Assembly (NCBI RefSeq): GCF_002087235.1
Contig: NZ_MUIO01000015.1
Location: 1-64,000, forward strand
Direction: 5' to 3'
DNA: 64,000 bases
From: Pseudomonas floridensis
GTDB lineage: Bacteria > Pseudomonadota > Gammaproteobacteria > Pseudomonadales > Pseudomonadaceae
In this document: positions 44,322 to 53,471 of the stretch, piece by piece
Layout of the letters: the number at the start of each line of letters is the position of its first letter
Numbering within the stretch: position 1 is the stretch's first letter
The notes under the pieces: model-generated
Seen by the model: the letters and a program-made list of their open reading frames with translations, nothing else
Database searches by the model: none
Told to the model about the DNA's origin: nothing
Program-made: the position numbers and the translations under genes

Positions 44322-46724
44322 ATGGGGAGTTTCAAGACAAACGTACTGGCCACGGCGATTTTCTCGGCCAATATGCTGGGCGCCGCAGGGATCAGTACGT
44401 ACGCAATGGCCGAAGAGACGGTTGAGAACAGCGGTCCGTCGGCAACGTCCACGCTGGGCACTGTGATCGTGACCGGCACCCGCGCTCAGGAGCGCACTGC
44501 CAGCGGATCGCTGTCGCCCATTGACGTGATTTCCGGCGACAGCCTGCGCAGTTCCGGTTCAAGTGAACTGGGCACCGTGCTGGCACGGTTGATTCCGTCC
44601 ATCAACTTTCCACGGCCCAGCCTGGTGGACGGCGCCGAACTGGCCCGTCCGGCGCAGTTGCGCGGCCTGTCGCCCGATCAGGTGCTGGTGCTGGTCAACG
44701 GCAAGCGCCGCCATACCTCGGCTTTCGTCAATCTGGGCGGCGCGGTAGGGCGAGGCTCGGCACCTGCCGATCTGAACGCGATTCCGCTGTCGGCCATCGA
44801 TCACATCGAAGTGCTGCGCGATGGGGCGTCGGCCCGTTACGGCTCCGATGCCATCGCAGGCGTCATCAACATCATCCTCAAGAACGCCGACCATGGCGGC
44901 TCGGTGTCGACCCGTTACGGCCAGTACAAAAAGGGCGACGGGATTCAACGCCAAGTGGCGGGCAATACCGGTTTTGCGTTGGGCAGCAACGGCTTTTTCA
45001 ACCTGTCCGGCGAGGGTGCCAACAATGATTACACCAACCGTGCCGGCGACGATTTGCGCGCGTCCAGCATCGGCTCCACGACCTATGGTCAGCGCGTATT
45101 TCGTCAGGGTGAGCCGGAAACCGAGGAGGGCAAGGTCCAGTTCAACACCGAGTACAGTTTCAATGATGCCCTCGAGTTTTACAGCTTCGGCGGTTACAGC
45201 AAGCGGCGTGGTGAAACAGCGGCGTTCTATCGGCCCGGCAATGCGTCGAACAATAACCCGGCGATCTTCCCCAATGGGTACCTGCCGCTGATTCATGGCA
45301 CGCTCGAAGACACCTCGCTGGTGGCAGGCTTGCGTGGCGAACTGGCGGATGACTGGCACTACGACCTGTCGGCGAACTACGGCAAGAACAGCTATGAGAT
45401 CCGTACCCGAACCATCAATACGTCGCTGGGCCTGGCTACACCGCGCTCGTTCGACAACGGCACCCTGACCAATGATCAGAAGCAACTGAGCCTGGACCTG
45501 TCGCGGGAATTCAATGCCGCGTGGCTGCCTTATCCGGTGTCAGTGGCGTTTGGCGCGGAGTATTTGCGTCAGGGTTATCAGATCGAAGCAGGGCAGGCCG
45601 AGTCGTATTTTCAGAGCGGCAGTTCAGGGCTTGGCGGGTTCCGGGCAGCCGACGCCGGCAGCTCTTCACGGCATAACTTCGCCCAGTATCTGGACGTGGA
45701 GACCAACCTGACCGAGAAGCTCGGCGTGTCGGCGGCGGTGCGTCATGAAGATTACAGCGATTTCGGTTCCAACATCAGCGGCTCGCTGTCGGCGCGCTAC
45801 GATTTCACGCCGCAAGTGGCCTTGCGCGGCAGCGTGTCGACCGGCTTCCGTGCACCTTCGCTGGCGCAACAGAACTTCACGTTCACCTCGTCTCAACTGA
45901 TCGGCAATACCATTCAGGAAGCCGGTACGTTTCCGGCGGGCAGCAACGTGGCGCAACTGCTCGGTGCTGAGGACCTGAAAGCCGAGAAGTCCCGCAACTA
46001 CAGCCTGGGTCTGGTGCTGGAGCCGCTGGACAACCTGACCGTCACCGCCGATGTGTACCGCATCGACATCCGCGACCGAATCTCGCTGTCGTCCAACCTG
46101 GTGCTCAACAACACCGCGATCAACTACCTGCGCAGCAACGGCGTCGGAGACATCAACTACACCAGCGCGCGCTATTTCACCAATGCCACCGACACCAGCA
46201 CCGACGGTGTGGACCTGGTGGCCAACTATCGCTATCAGTTCGATAACGGCGTGCGCTGGAACAGTACGGTCGGCTACAACTACAACCACACCAAGGTGAC
46301 GGACGTAAAAGCCAACCCGGCGATTCTCGATCAACTGGGCGTGAACCTGGTGCGTGTCGATCGTCGCGAGCGCATCGGTCTGCTGGGCGACACCACCCCG
46401 CAACACAAGCTTAGCCTGGGTAACGACTTTAGCTTCGGTCCGTGGGCGCTGCATTCCAACCTGGTTCGCTATGGCGAGTTCACCAGCTATCAGGCCGACA
46501 AGGTCAACGATCAGACTTTCAGTGCGGCCTGGTTGCTGGACCTGGCCGTGGACTATACGCACAAGAACTGGGTGTTCACCCTGGGCGGCGACAACGTGAC
46601 AGACAAGTATCCGGAAAAACTCAACGACTTCGCGTCCAGCGGAGGCAATCTGGCGTATAGCACTTACTCGCCCTATGGCTACAGCGGAGCGTTCTATTAC
46701 GGGAAGGTGACGTACAACTGGTAA
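44322..46724 (+). CDS. TonB-dependent outer membrane receptor B
   Basis: An 800-residue TonB-dependent receptor. After the signal region the plug domain shows TLGTVIVTGTRAQERTASGS, VLVLVNGKRRHTSAFVNLGG and RYGSDAIAGVINIILKNA. The barrel ends in FYYGKVTYNW with a C-terminal aromatic residue. It belongs to the same subfamily as receptor A. Substrate is unknown; siderophore-receptor motifs are not obvious. It follows the exbD terminator and probably has its own promoter in the 210-bp leader. Confidence 0.92.
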   Translation: MGSFKTNVLATAIFSANMLGAAGISTYAMAEETVENSGPSATSTLGTVIVTGTRAQERTASGSLSPIDVISGDSLRSSGSSELGTVLARLIPSINFPRPSLVDGAELARPAQLRGLSPDQVLVLVNGKRRHTSAFVNLGGAVGRGSAPADLNAIPLSAIDHIEVLRDGASARYGSDAIAGVINIILKNADHGGSVSTRYGQYKKGDGIQRQVAGNTGFALGSNGFFNLSGEGANNDYTNRAGDDLRASSIGSTTYGQRVFRQGEPETEEGKVQFNTEYSFNDALEFYSFGGYSKRRGETAAFYRPGNASNNNPAIFPNGYLPLIHGTLEDTSLVAGLRGELADDWHYDLSANYGKNSYEIRTRTINTSLGLATPRSFDNGTLTNDQKQLSLDLSREFNAAWLPYPVSVAFGAEYLRQGYQIEAGQAESYFQSGSSGLGGFRAADAGSSSRHNFAQYLDVETNLTEKLGVSAAVRHEDYSDFGSNISGSLSARYDFTPQVALRGSVSTGFRAPSLAQQNFTFTSSQLIGNTIQEAGTFPAGSNVAQLLGAEDLKAEKSRNYSLGLVLEPLDNLTVTADVYRIDIRDRISLSSNLVLNNTAINYLRSNGVGDINYTSARYFTNATDTSTDGVDLVANYRYQFDNGVRWNSTVGYNYNHTKVTDVKANPAILDQLGVNLVRVDRRERIGLLGDTTPQHKLSLGNDFSFGPWALHSNLVRYGEFTSYQADKVNDQTFSAAWLLDLAVDYTHKNWVFTLGGDNVTDKYPEKLNDFASSGGNLAYSTYSPYGYSGAFYYGKVTYNW

Positions 46725-46733
46725 CCGCTGTCG

Positions 46734-46774
46734 AGGATGGGCAGGCAGCCCAAGTTGCCGCGTCTGCCCATCCT
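46734..46774. terminator. Bidirectional-type hairpin
   Basis: An 11-bp perfect stem, AGGATGGGCAG with CTGCCCATCCT, with a 19-base loop, stands between the convergent receptor B and Nramp genes. It can serve both strands, though no T-run is present. Confidence 0.6.
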
Positions 46775-46784
46775 TGCCGATCAA

Positions 46785-48086
46785 TCAACCGAGCAACTCG
46801 GTCCCCAACTGGAAGGCGACCCACAGTGCCAGCCCGGTGGCGAAGGTCAGTGCGATGTTCTCGAACAGGTTGTTGCGGTATTCCTTGGCCAGCAGCGACT
46901 TCTGATTGGACATGATCAGCAGGCCCAGCGAGATGATCGGCAGGCCGACGATGTTCAGCGCGTTGACGCCCAGCGTCAGGGTCACGAAGTCCGGCATGCC
47001 TGGCAACGACCAGATCAGCGGCGTGACCAGAATGAACAGCATGAACCACTTGTGCATCGGATCGCGATGAAATTCCTTACCGTAGCGCGCACGTCGTTGT
47101 GGACGGATGTGCTGGAACGCATCGGTGATGAGCATCGGGAACGCGGTGGTCTTGCCTGAAATGCTGGCGAACAGCGTGGCGAATACGCCGATGAAAAAGA
47201 TGTACCAGCCCAATGGACCGAAGAACAGCTCCAGCGCCTTGCCCAGATCGCCCAGCGTGTTCACCTGAATGCCGTTGGGGCGCAGGATTTCCACACCCAC
47301 CACCCAGATCGCCAGATTGATGACGATACCGACAATGACCGCGAACAACAGATCGTTACGCTGAATACGTTTGTGTTCAGGTCCGGTCCAGCCTTTCTCG
47401 CGCATCACATAAGGGTGAACGAAGTTGGCGATGGAGCCGGCCACCGCACCGATCACCGAGACCGCGACCAGCAGAGCGCCGTGCACCCCTTCGTTGGGCG
47501 GAATGCTGAAGCCGATGGTGCCTTTGATGATGCCGGTGACATCCGGACCGGACATGATCGCCAGCGTCAGGAAAGCCAGCGTCATGATCGCCAGCAGCAC
47601 TTTCATCACGCCTTCGATCATCGCGTAGATATTGCGCCCGACCAGCAGCCACACGGCAAGCACGACCGCAACCGAGCAGAGCAGCGGCTGATTGATGTGC
47701 AACAGCATCGCCAGCGCCTCACCCGCACCTTTGATCATGTAGGCGTTGATCAGGTGTCCCATCAACAGCGCATAGCCGAGCATGAACCAGGCGAAGAAAG
47801 GGTGCAGTTGCGCGTAGCCCTGCAGGATCGTCATGCCCTGGTTATTGCATAACTGGAAGCGGGCGATGATGTTGACGATCAGGAAGCGCAGGAGCAGGGA
47901 AACCGCCAGTACCCACATCATCGCGTAACCGTAACTTGCACCGGCCACCGAAGAAGTGATCAGATCGCCCGCGCCCAGCCAGGACAAAACGGCAATGATG
48001 CCGGGTCCCAATAGCTTGGCGAGCTTTTTCAGCCGGGGTTCTGCGACGGGCGTTACCTTTTCTTCGATTGAAGGGGTGCCGGGCAT
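46785..48086 (-). CDS. Nramp-family transporter lacking canonical metal motifs
   Basis: A 433-residue protein with about 11 membrane helices and the Nramp (LeuT) fold. The TM1 motif, DPGN in manganese/iron transporters, reads GAGD at residues 38-41 (WLGAGDLITSS). The TM6 motif, usually MPH, reads NFVHPYVM. Both metal-coordinating Asp and Met are therefore missing. It may carry other cations or a different solute. The start at 48086 has GGAG nine bases upstream. Confidence 0.88.
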   Translation of the reverse strand: MPGTPSIEEKVTPVAEPRLKKLAKLLGPGIIAVLSWLGAGDLITSSVAGASYGYAMMWVLAVSLLLRFLIVNIIARFQLCNNQGMTILQGYAQLHPFFAWFMLGYALLMGHLINAYMIKGAGEALAMLLHINQPLLCSVAVVLAVWLLVGRNIYAMIEGVMKVLLAIMTLAFLTLAIMSGPDVTGIIKGTIGFSIPPNEGVHGALLVAVSVIGAVAGSIANFVHPYVMREKGWTGPEHKRIQRNDLLFAVIVGIVINLAIWVVGVEILRPNGIQVNTLGDLGKALELFFGPLGWYIFFIGVFATLFASISGKTTAFPMLITDAFQHIRPQRRARYGKEFHRDPMHKWFMLFILVTPLIWSLPGMPDFVTLTLGVNALNIVGLPIISLGLLIMSNQKSLLAKEYRNNLFENIALTFATGLALWVAFQLGTELLG

Positions 48087-48365
48087 GTGTCGAATCTCCA
48101 TTGTTATTGTAGTGAGATGAAAGACAGTCACAGATAAGATAAGACGTCGTACAACATCGGTGTCGATTGAAATGTAACTTGGTGTGAATAATCTCGACCC
48201 GCACGAGTGTCCGATTTCGAAAGCGTGCGACACGCCCGCCGCCTGGAGTGCACGGTTTGAAAGTGACTGGCTGTTTGCTCGCTGTGGTTGCCCGGCAAGC
48301 GTGGCCACTTTCGGTAACGCAACATTTGAATCCCATGGCTTGCGAACGATGAAGAGAGAAACCCG

Positions 48366-49112
48366 ATGACGTTCCCCGTACTCGCCGTTGCCCAGTTTCA
48401 ATCCCTGCGGGGCGAACTCGAGCATAATCTGGCCGGACACATGGCCTTCATGCGTCAGGCCGCCGAACAGGGTGCCGAGTACCTGCTGTTTCCCGAGCTG
48501 TCGCTGATCGGCTACGAGCCGGACATCGCCCGTGAATGTGCGATGACCGCAAGTGATGCACGTCTGGCGCCGATCCGTTCACTGGCCATGCAACTGAAGC
48601 TGGTGACGACGGTTGGCGTTGCGCTCAAAGGCGTGGGCGACAAGGTGCACGTCGGTGCGCTGACGTTCAGCGCAGAAGGCGAGGTGATTGCCTATGCCAA
48701 GCAATACCTGCATCCCGGCGAAGACGCAGTATTCAGTGCTGGATCGACAGACTGCTTTGTGCCTCTGGGCGAACGAACGATCGGCCTGTGTGTCTGCGCC
48801 GACTTCGGTCATCCCGAGCATGTAAAACGTTTGGCTGCAGGACACGCTTGGGTCTACGCCGCGAGCGTGCTGATTTCACCCGATGGTTATGAGCACGACG
48901 CGACACTGCTGCAAGCCCACGCGCGGCGACACGGGTTGCCGGTGTTGATGGCCAACCACGGCGGGCCCACCGGTGGCTGGGCGTCGGCAGGTCGCAGCGG
49001 TCTGTGGAACGAGGCAGGAGAGTGGGTCGGCGGTCTTGAGGGTGCTGGCAATGGGCTGGTGATCGCAACCTGCCAACCGCAAGGCTGGCAGGTGCAGGTG
49101 ATCAGGCTGTAG
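48366..49112 (+). CDS. Carbon-nitrogen hydrolase (nitrilase superfamily)
   Basis: A 248-residue amidase of the nitrilase superfamily. The triad is visible: Glu44 in LLFPELSLIGYEPD, Lys112 in YAKQYLHPGED and Cys144 in GLCVCADFG. Related proteins hydrolyse small amides or carbamoyl compounds. It is divergent from the Nramp gene and ends 11 bp inside the convergent MFS gene. Substrate is unknown. Confidence 0.93.
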   Translation: MTFPVLAVAQFQSLRGELEHNLAGHMAFMRQAAEQGAEYLLFPELSLIGYEPDIARECAMTASDARLAPIRSLAMQLKLVTTVGVALKGVGDKVHVGALTFSAEGEVIAYAKQYLHPGEDAVFSAGSTDCFVPLGERTIGLCVCADFGHPEHVKRLAAGHAWVYAASVLISPDGYEHDATLLQAHARRHGLPVLMANHGGPTGGWASAGRSGLWNEAGEWVGGLEGAGNGLVIATCQPQGWQVQVIRL

Positions 49113-50382
49113 CCGCGCGGGTGAGCGGGTCGGAGCCGGATCCGTTCGGACCTTTGCCGTCTGTGTCGTGTTCGGCCTGGGCGAGGGTTTCCGGCACCGC
49201 GAACCACAACAGGCAAAGCGCCGCCGCGGCCACTGCGGCCAGGGTGAGGAATGCAGCGCTGTAACCTGCGGCGTGCACGACAAAGCCCGCCAGGCTATTG
49301 CTCAGCGCGGCCCCGAGTCCGAACAGTGTCGACAGGGCGCCCAGGCTGACATTGAAGCGGCCAGTGCCCTGAGTCAGGTCCTTGACCATCAGCGGGAACA
49401 GCGCGCCAAACAGACCCGCGCCGATGCCATCGAGCATCTGCACGGCGACCAGCCAGTAAGGGTCATCAGACAATGTATAGAGCACGCCACGAATCGGCAG
49501 GATCAGAAAGCCTGCCAGCAACAGCGGCTTGCGCCCCCAGACATCGGCTTTCATGCCCACCAGCAAGGCCGCAGGAACCATGACCAGTTGCGCGGCGACG
49601 ATGCACGCCGAAGTCAGCGGGGTTGCCATCTGCATGTTGATCTGTGACAGCTTCTGACTCACGAGCGGCAACATGGCGGCGTTGGCGAGGTGGAAAAGGG
49701 CGCAGCAGATTCCGAACAGCAGCAGCGGTCTATTGCTCAACAGCGCCGACAGACCTGACGGCGCGCCATCGTGAACCTTATGGCTGGCGTCGAAGCCTCT
49801 GGCCACGTCATGGTCAATGGCATCGGCCGAGACAAAGCTGACGGCGATGATGCTTGCCAGCGCCATTGCGGCCATCAGATAGAACACGGCCACCGGACCG
49901 AACAGGTACGCGAAACCGCCTGCAAGCAGGGCGGCACAAGCGTTGCCCGCGTGATTGAACGTTTCGTTGCGTCCGGTACGTCGGGTGAAGGCGCGTGGTC
50001 CGGTGATACCCAATGAAATGGCCGCGATGGCCGGGGCGAATACCGAGGCCGCAACGCTGCTCAAGGCTTGAGTCAGCGCCACCAGCGTGAACGACGAGGT
50101 GAAGGGCAGAACCAGGCAGCTCAAGGTCACCAGAAGGGCGGCTGCGGCGATGATTGCGCGTTTGTAGCGAGTGCGGTCAATCAGTGCACCGGCCGGTGTC
50201 TGGGTGATCAGCCCCGCAATGCCAGCGATGGTCATGACTACGCCGATGCTCGCCGGGTCCCATTTATGCACGGCGAGCAGATAGATCGCCAGGTAGGGAC
50301 CGAGTCCGTCGCGAACATCGGCAAGAAAGAAATTCAGACTGTCCAGAGAAAGGGTGTTACGGCGATCCGCATGACTGGTCAA
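49102..50382 (-). CDS. MFS transporter
   Basis: A 426-residue major facilitator with about 12 helices. The loop 2-3 signature is seen as GALIDRTRYKRAI, and the N terminus contains LNFFLADVRDGLGPYLAIYL, typical of a drug/proton or metabolite exporter group. Its 3' end overlaps the nitrilase-family gene by 11 bp. Substrate cannot be told. Confidence 0.9.
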   Translation of the reverse strand: MTSHADRRNTLSLDSLNFFLADVRDGLGPYLAIYLLAVHKWDPASIGVVMTIAGIAGLITQTPAGALIDRTRYKRAIIAAAALLVTLSCLVLPFTSSFTLVALTQALSSVAASVFAPAIAAISLGITGPRAFTRRTGRNETFNHAGNACAALLAGGFAYLFGPVAVFYLMAAMALASIIAVSFVSADAIDHDVARGFDASHKVHDGAPSGLSALLSNRPLLLFGICCALFHLANAAMLPLVSQKLSQINMQMATPLTSACIVAAQLVMVPAALLVGMKADVWGRKPLLLAGFLILPIRGVLYTLSDDPYWLVAVQMLDGIGAGLFGALFPLMVKDLTQGTGRFNVSLGALSTLFGLGAALSNSLAGFVVHAAGYSAAFLTLAAVAAAALCLLWFAVPETLAQAEHDTDGKGPNGSGSDPLTRAATA

Positions 50383-50485
50383 GGCGAGTGCTCTCGTAAT
50401 TCGTCAGACTCCAACCCACCGAGCCACGGGAAATACGACCTGAGCGGTGTTAAAGAGTTTCAGCATGTTTCATGAATAAAGGGTG

Positions 50486-50668
50486 TCAGACGCTCTTTTT
50501 CTGCAGGCTCTTCATACGTTGGGTCGCTCGCTGCACAGCGGCCATTTTTTCCGGCCTTTTCATGCGTTTCCATTTGCGAATGTCGTCTTTGGTCCGGCCG
50601 CAACTGACGCATAGATCACCGCTCAGCTGGCAGACGGAAATGCACGGGTTTTCAATGTCCTTGGCCAT
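50486..50668 (-). CDS. DUF1289 domain protein
   Basis: A 60-residue basic protein with the DUF1289 Cys motif (NPCISVCQLSGDLCVSCGRT), four Cys that probably bind metal or an iron-sulfur cluster. It starts 3 bp after the stop of the next gene upstream, so both form a small operon. The family is widespread and uncharacterised. Confidence 0.88.
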   Translation of the reverse strand: MAKDIENPCISVCQLSGDLCVSCGRTKDDIRKWKRMKRPEKMAAVQRATQRMKSLQKKSV

Positions 50669-50671
50669 GAT

Positions 50672-51043
50672 TCACCCTCGTTTTCGGTACTTGCGTGACA
50701 GTCGCTGCGACCAGTCTGCGCCGTTTTCACGCAGGCACTGTTCTTCGCTGTCGAAGTGCACGTGGGCGGCCAGCGGTGTCAGCCTGATTTCAAGCTCATC
50801 CAGCGCGTCGGCGGTCAGCTCGATCATGCGTTTATCCAGTCCTTCAGCCAGCGCCTTCTCACGGTTGGCTGTGGTGTCGAACACCCAGATCACTTGAAGG
50901 CTGGCCGGGAACGCCGTGTAATCGACTTCGTGTGTCAGCCAGCTGAAACCGGTTATGTCGGCTTTCGCTGTTTCGCACGCCTGGGTCAGCACGGCGGCCA
51001 AGTGCCGCTCGGTCTGTGCCTGCTCGCGTTTGCTCAGGGGCAT
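50672..51043 (-). CDS. Conserved hypothetical protein (123 aa)
   Basis: A 123-residue soluble protein (KREQAQTERHLAAVLTQACE then FSWLTHEVDYTAFPASLQVI) that I know only as a conserved pseudomonad protein; it is sometimes labelled Fis-family in databases, but I see no clear HTH. I chose the ATG at 51043, the start of the conserved part. It precedes the DUF1289 gene by 3 bp. Confidence 0.72.
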   Translation of the reverse strand: MPLSKREQAQTERHLAAVLTQACETAKADITGFSWLTHEVDYTAFPASLQVIWVFDTTANREKALAEGLDKRMIELTADALDELEIRLTPLAAHVHFDSEEQCLRENGADWSQRLSRKYRKRG

Positions 51044-51236
51044 GCCTGGATCCTTGAACTGAATAAGGGGAATGGCGCAGCAAGATACCTGATTGTGAGT
51101 GCCAGCCCCAGCGTCGGGCGGTGCGATCAATCGTTTCATTGGTGCGCATATAAACGGCTTCGCTGCTGTCGTATTGCCCGGGCACCGCTGGCATAGAGCG
51201 GTGAGACACCCTCCAATAACAAATAAGGGACACATC

Positions 51237-52328
51237 ATGGATCGTTCTCAAGCAGGTATCGCTGTCGGCCAAAGCCGTCGGGGTTTTCTGAAAAAGTCGC
51301 TGGCGGTGTCGGCGACAGTCGCGGCTGTCAGCGCATTGCCACGACTCTCGCTCGCCGAGCCATTGACCCAGCGCTACCCGGACCCTTTGGTCAGTGTGCT
51401 GGACGACAGTTTCATGGACTTGCGCATCTTCAACGCCAGCGTGGAAAAACTGGCGACCGGCATGCGCTGGGCGGAAGGTCCGGTGTGGATCGGCGACGGT
51501 CGTTATGTACTGGTCAGCGACATCCCCAACAACCGCATCATGCGTTGGGACGAAGTGACCGGCAGCCTGTCGGTGTACCGCGAGCACTCGAACTTCTCCA
51601 ATGGCATGTGCCGTGATCGTCAGGGACGGCTGCTGGTCTGCGAGGGCTCATCGACCACCCAGGAAGGGCGGCGCGTCACCCGGACCGAATACAACGGGCG
51701 CATCACCGTGCTCGCCGACAGTTACGAGGGCAAGCCTTTCAATTCACCGAATGACCTCGTCTGCAAGCGCGACGGGTCGATCTGGTTCACCGACCCGATG
51801 TTTCAGGCCAACAGTGATTACGAAGGCCACAAGGTTGCTCAATCGCAGCCGTTCGGGGTCTACCGCATCGATCCGGCCAGCGGCAAGGTCAGCCGCGTGA
51901 TCGACGATCTGGCCGGGCCGAACGGTCTGTGCTTTTCGCCGGACGAGAAAGCCCTGTACGTGGTGGAAGGCCGTGCCAGGCCCAATGGCATCATCTGGGC
52001 GTTCGTGGTCAACGATGACGGCACGCTTGGCGCTCGCCGCAAACACATCGAAGGCGCGGACTATGCCGCCATCGATGGCCTCAAATGTGACGAAGCCGGC
52101 AATCTGTGGTGTGGCTGGGGCGGCAACGGTAATCCTCAGGCCGATCTGGAGAAGCTCGACGGCGTGCGCGTTTTCAACCCGCAGGGCAAGGCAATCGGTC
52201 ATATCAGCCTGCCGGAACGCTGCGCCAACCTGTGTTTCGGCGGACGGGAAGGTAACCGGCTGTTCATGGCCAGCAGCCATTCATTGTATTCGGTGTTCGT
52301 GAACGCCCGAGGCGCCACGTTCGCCTGA
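51237..52328 (+). CDS. Tat-exported SMP-30/gluconolactonase family protein
   Basis: A 363-residue six-bladed propeller protein. The N terminus is a Tat signal (SRRGFLKK with Arg14-Arg15) followed by a hydrophobic region and LSLAEP. SMP-30 metal ligands are in place: Glu80 in RWAEGPVW, Asn172 in FNSPNDL and Asp in AAIDGLKCDE. Such lactonases open gluconolactone or similar rings in the periplasm, which can feed a gluconate-type pathway. AAGGGA lies seven bases before the ATG. Confidence 0.92.
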   Translation: MDRSQAGIAVGQSRRGFLKKSLAVSATVAAVSALPRLSLAEPLTQRYPDPLVSVLDDSFMDLRIFNASVEKLATGMRWAEGPVWIGDGRYVLVSDIPNNRIMRWDEVTGSLSVYREHSNFSNGMCRDRQGRLLVCEGSSTTQEGRRVTRTEYNGRITVLADSYEGKPFNSPNDLVCKRDGSIWFTDPMFQANSDYEGHKVAQSQPFGVYRIDPASGKVSRVIDDLAGPNGLCFSPDEKALYVVEGRARPNGIIWAFVVNDDGTLGARRKHIEGADYAAIDGLKCDEAGNLWCGWGGNGNPQADLEKLDGVRVFNPQGKAIGHISLPERCANLCFGGREGNRLFMASSHSLYSVFVNARGATFA

Positions 52329-52439
52329 TGCCGTTCCAGAGGGGCAGAGCGCATCATTTCGCTCTGTCCCTCAATCGGTTCGAACCCCTGGAGCGGACAC
52401 GGGTCAGTTCGTGTATCACTCTTTTCAGGGAAGGTCCTT

Positions 52440-53273
52440 ATGTCTGCGCAACGCAGCCTTGTCATGCTTGCACGAGGCGGTTACGCCGCCCGTGGTGTTG
52501 TCTATCTGATCATCGGTCTGTTCGCGGTACTGGCAGCGCAGGGTTCTTCGAAGCCTGCCGACAGCCACAGCAGCCTTGAAGCCTTGTTGAGTCAGCCGTT
52601 CGGCAGTGTGCTGGTCGGTATCGTCGTGGTCGGCCTGCTCGCGTTCGCCGCGTGGCGCGTGCTGCAGGCGACCCGGGATGTCGATCATCATGGTCGCGAA
52701 TTCAAAGGGCTGGTCATCCGTGGCGGCCTGCTGGTGGGCGGTTTCACCTATGGCGCGCTGGCGTTTTTCGCGCTCGGTCTGCTGGTCAGCGGGCTGAAAA
52801 GCTCGGGCGGCTCTGGTGGCGGTCAGGCACAGGACCTGTTGCAGTCGATTCTGTCCTGGGACCATTCGAACCTGCTGGTCTACGTCGTTGCGCTGGTGCC
52901 GTTGGGGCTGGGTATCGTGCACATCATCAAAGGCTACAAGGCGTCGTTCGAGAAGTATTTCGAGGCCGATGAGGATGTCATGCGTTATGTGCGTCCGGTG
53001 TCGCGTTTCGGCCTGATCGCCCGTGGCGTGGCATTCATCGAGATTGCGGTGCTGCTGGCCGTCAGCGGTTCCAGCTACCAGGCGATGCACCCGCCCGGAA
53101 TGAAGGATGCGCTCAATGGCTTGCAGGACCTCCCCGCCGGCGGGTTGGTGCTGCTGATCGTGGCGCTGGGCTTGATCGCCTTTTCGGTGTACAGCTTCGC
53201 TCAGGCTGCCTGGCGCCGCATCAACATGGATGTTCCGAACGCGCCCGATGCGGTGACCCGGCATTTTCGCTGA
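52440..53273 (+). CDS. DUF1206 membrane protein
   Basis: A 277-residue inner-membrane protein with six hydrophobic segments and three internal repeats, each opening with a basic-aromatic turn (ARGGYAARGVVYLIIG, VIRGGLLVGGFTYGAL, SRFGLIARGVAFIEIA). This is the DUF1206 family, whose role is unknown. GGGAAGG lies upstream. A hairpin follows its end. Confidence 0.88.
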   Translation: MSAQRSLVMLARGGYAARGVVYLIIGLFAVLAAQGSSKPADSHSSLEALLSQPFGSVLVGIVVVGLLAFAAWRVLQATRDVDHHGREFKGLVIRGGLLVGGFTYGALAFFALGLLVSGLKSSGGSGGGQAQDLLQSILSWDHSNLLVYVVALVPLGLGIVHIIKGYKASFEKYFEADEDVMRYVRPVSRFGLIARGVAFIEIAVLLAVSGSSYQAMHPPGMKDALNGLQDLPAGGLVLLIVALGLIAFSVYSFAQAAWRRINMDVPNAPDAVTRHFR

Positions 53274-53294
53274 GTCCATGCGCCGAAAAACAGG

Positions 53295-53320
53295 GCGCAC
53301 CTGAGACCTGTCAGGTGCGC
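53295..53320 (+). terminator. Hairpin after DUF1206 gene
   Basis: A perfect 10-bp stem GCGCACCTGA / TCAGGTGCGC with a GACCTG loop, 22 bp after the stop. It lacks a T-run, so termination is probable rather than certain. Confidence 0.6.
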
Positions 53321-53471
53321 TCCGATCCCGGCAATTTAATGTGGATCACTCCTCAAGTCGCCTGTTTACTGGCCGACATCCTCGTTTGAGCTCCGATCAA
53401 TTTGTGCACTGACGTTTCGTACGTCGTTGCGCACGGCATCCGGCGCGCCATAAAAACAATAGAGGACAGCC

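Noticed and set aside
46785..48440. Longer Nramp protein of 551 residues
   Set aside because: The extra N-terminal 118 residues have no family match, and the GGAG-backed ATG at 48086 fits the family start.
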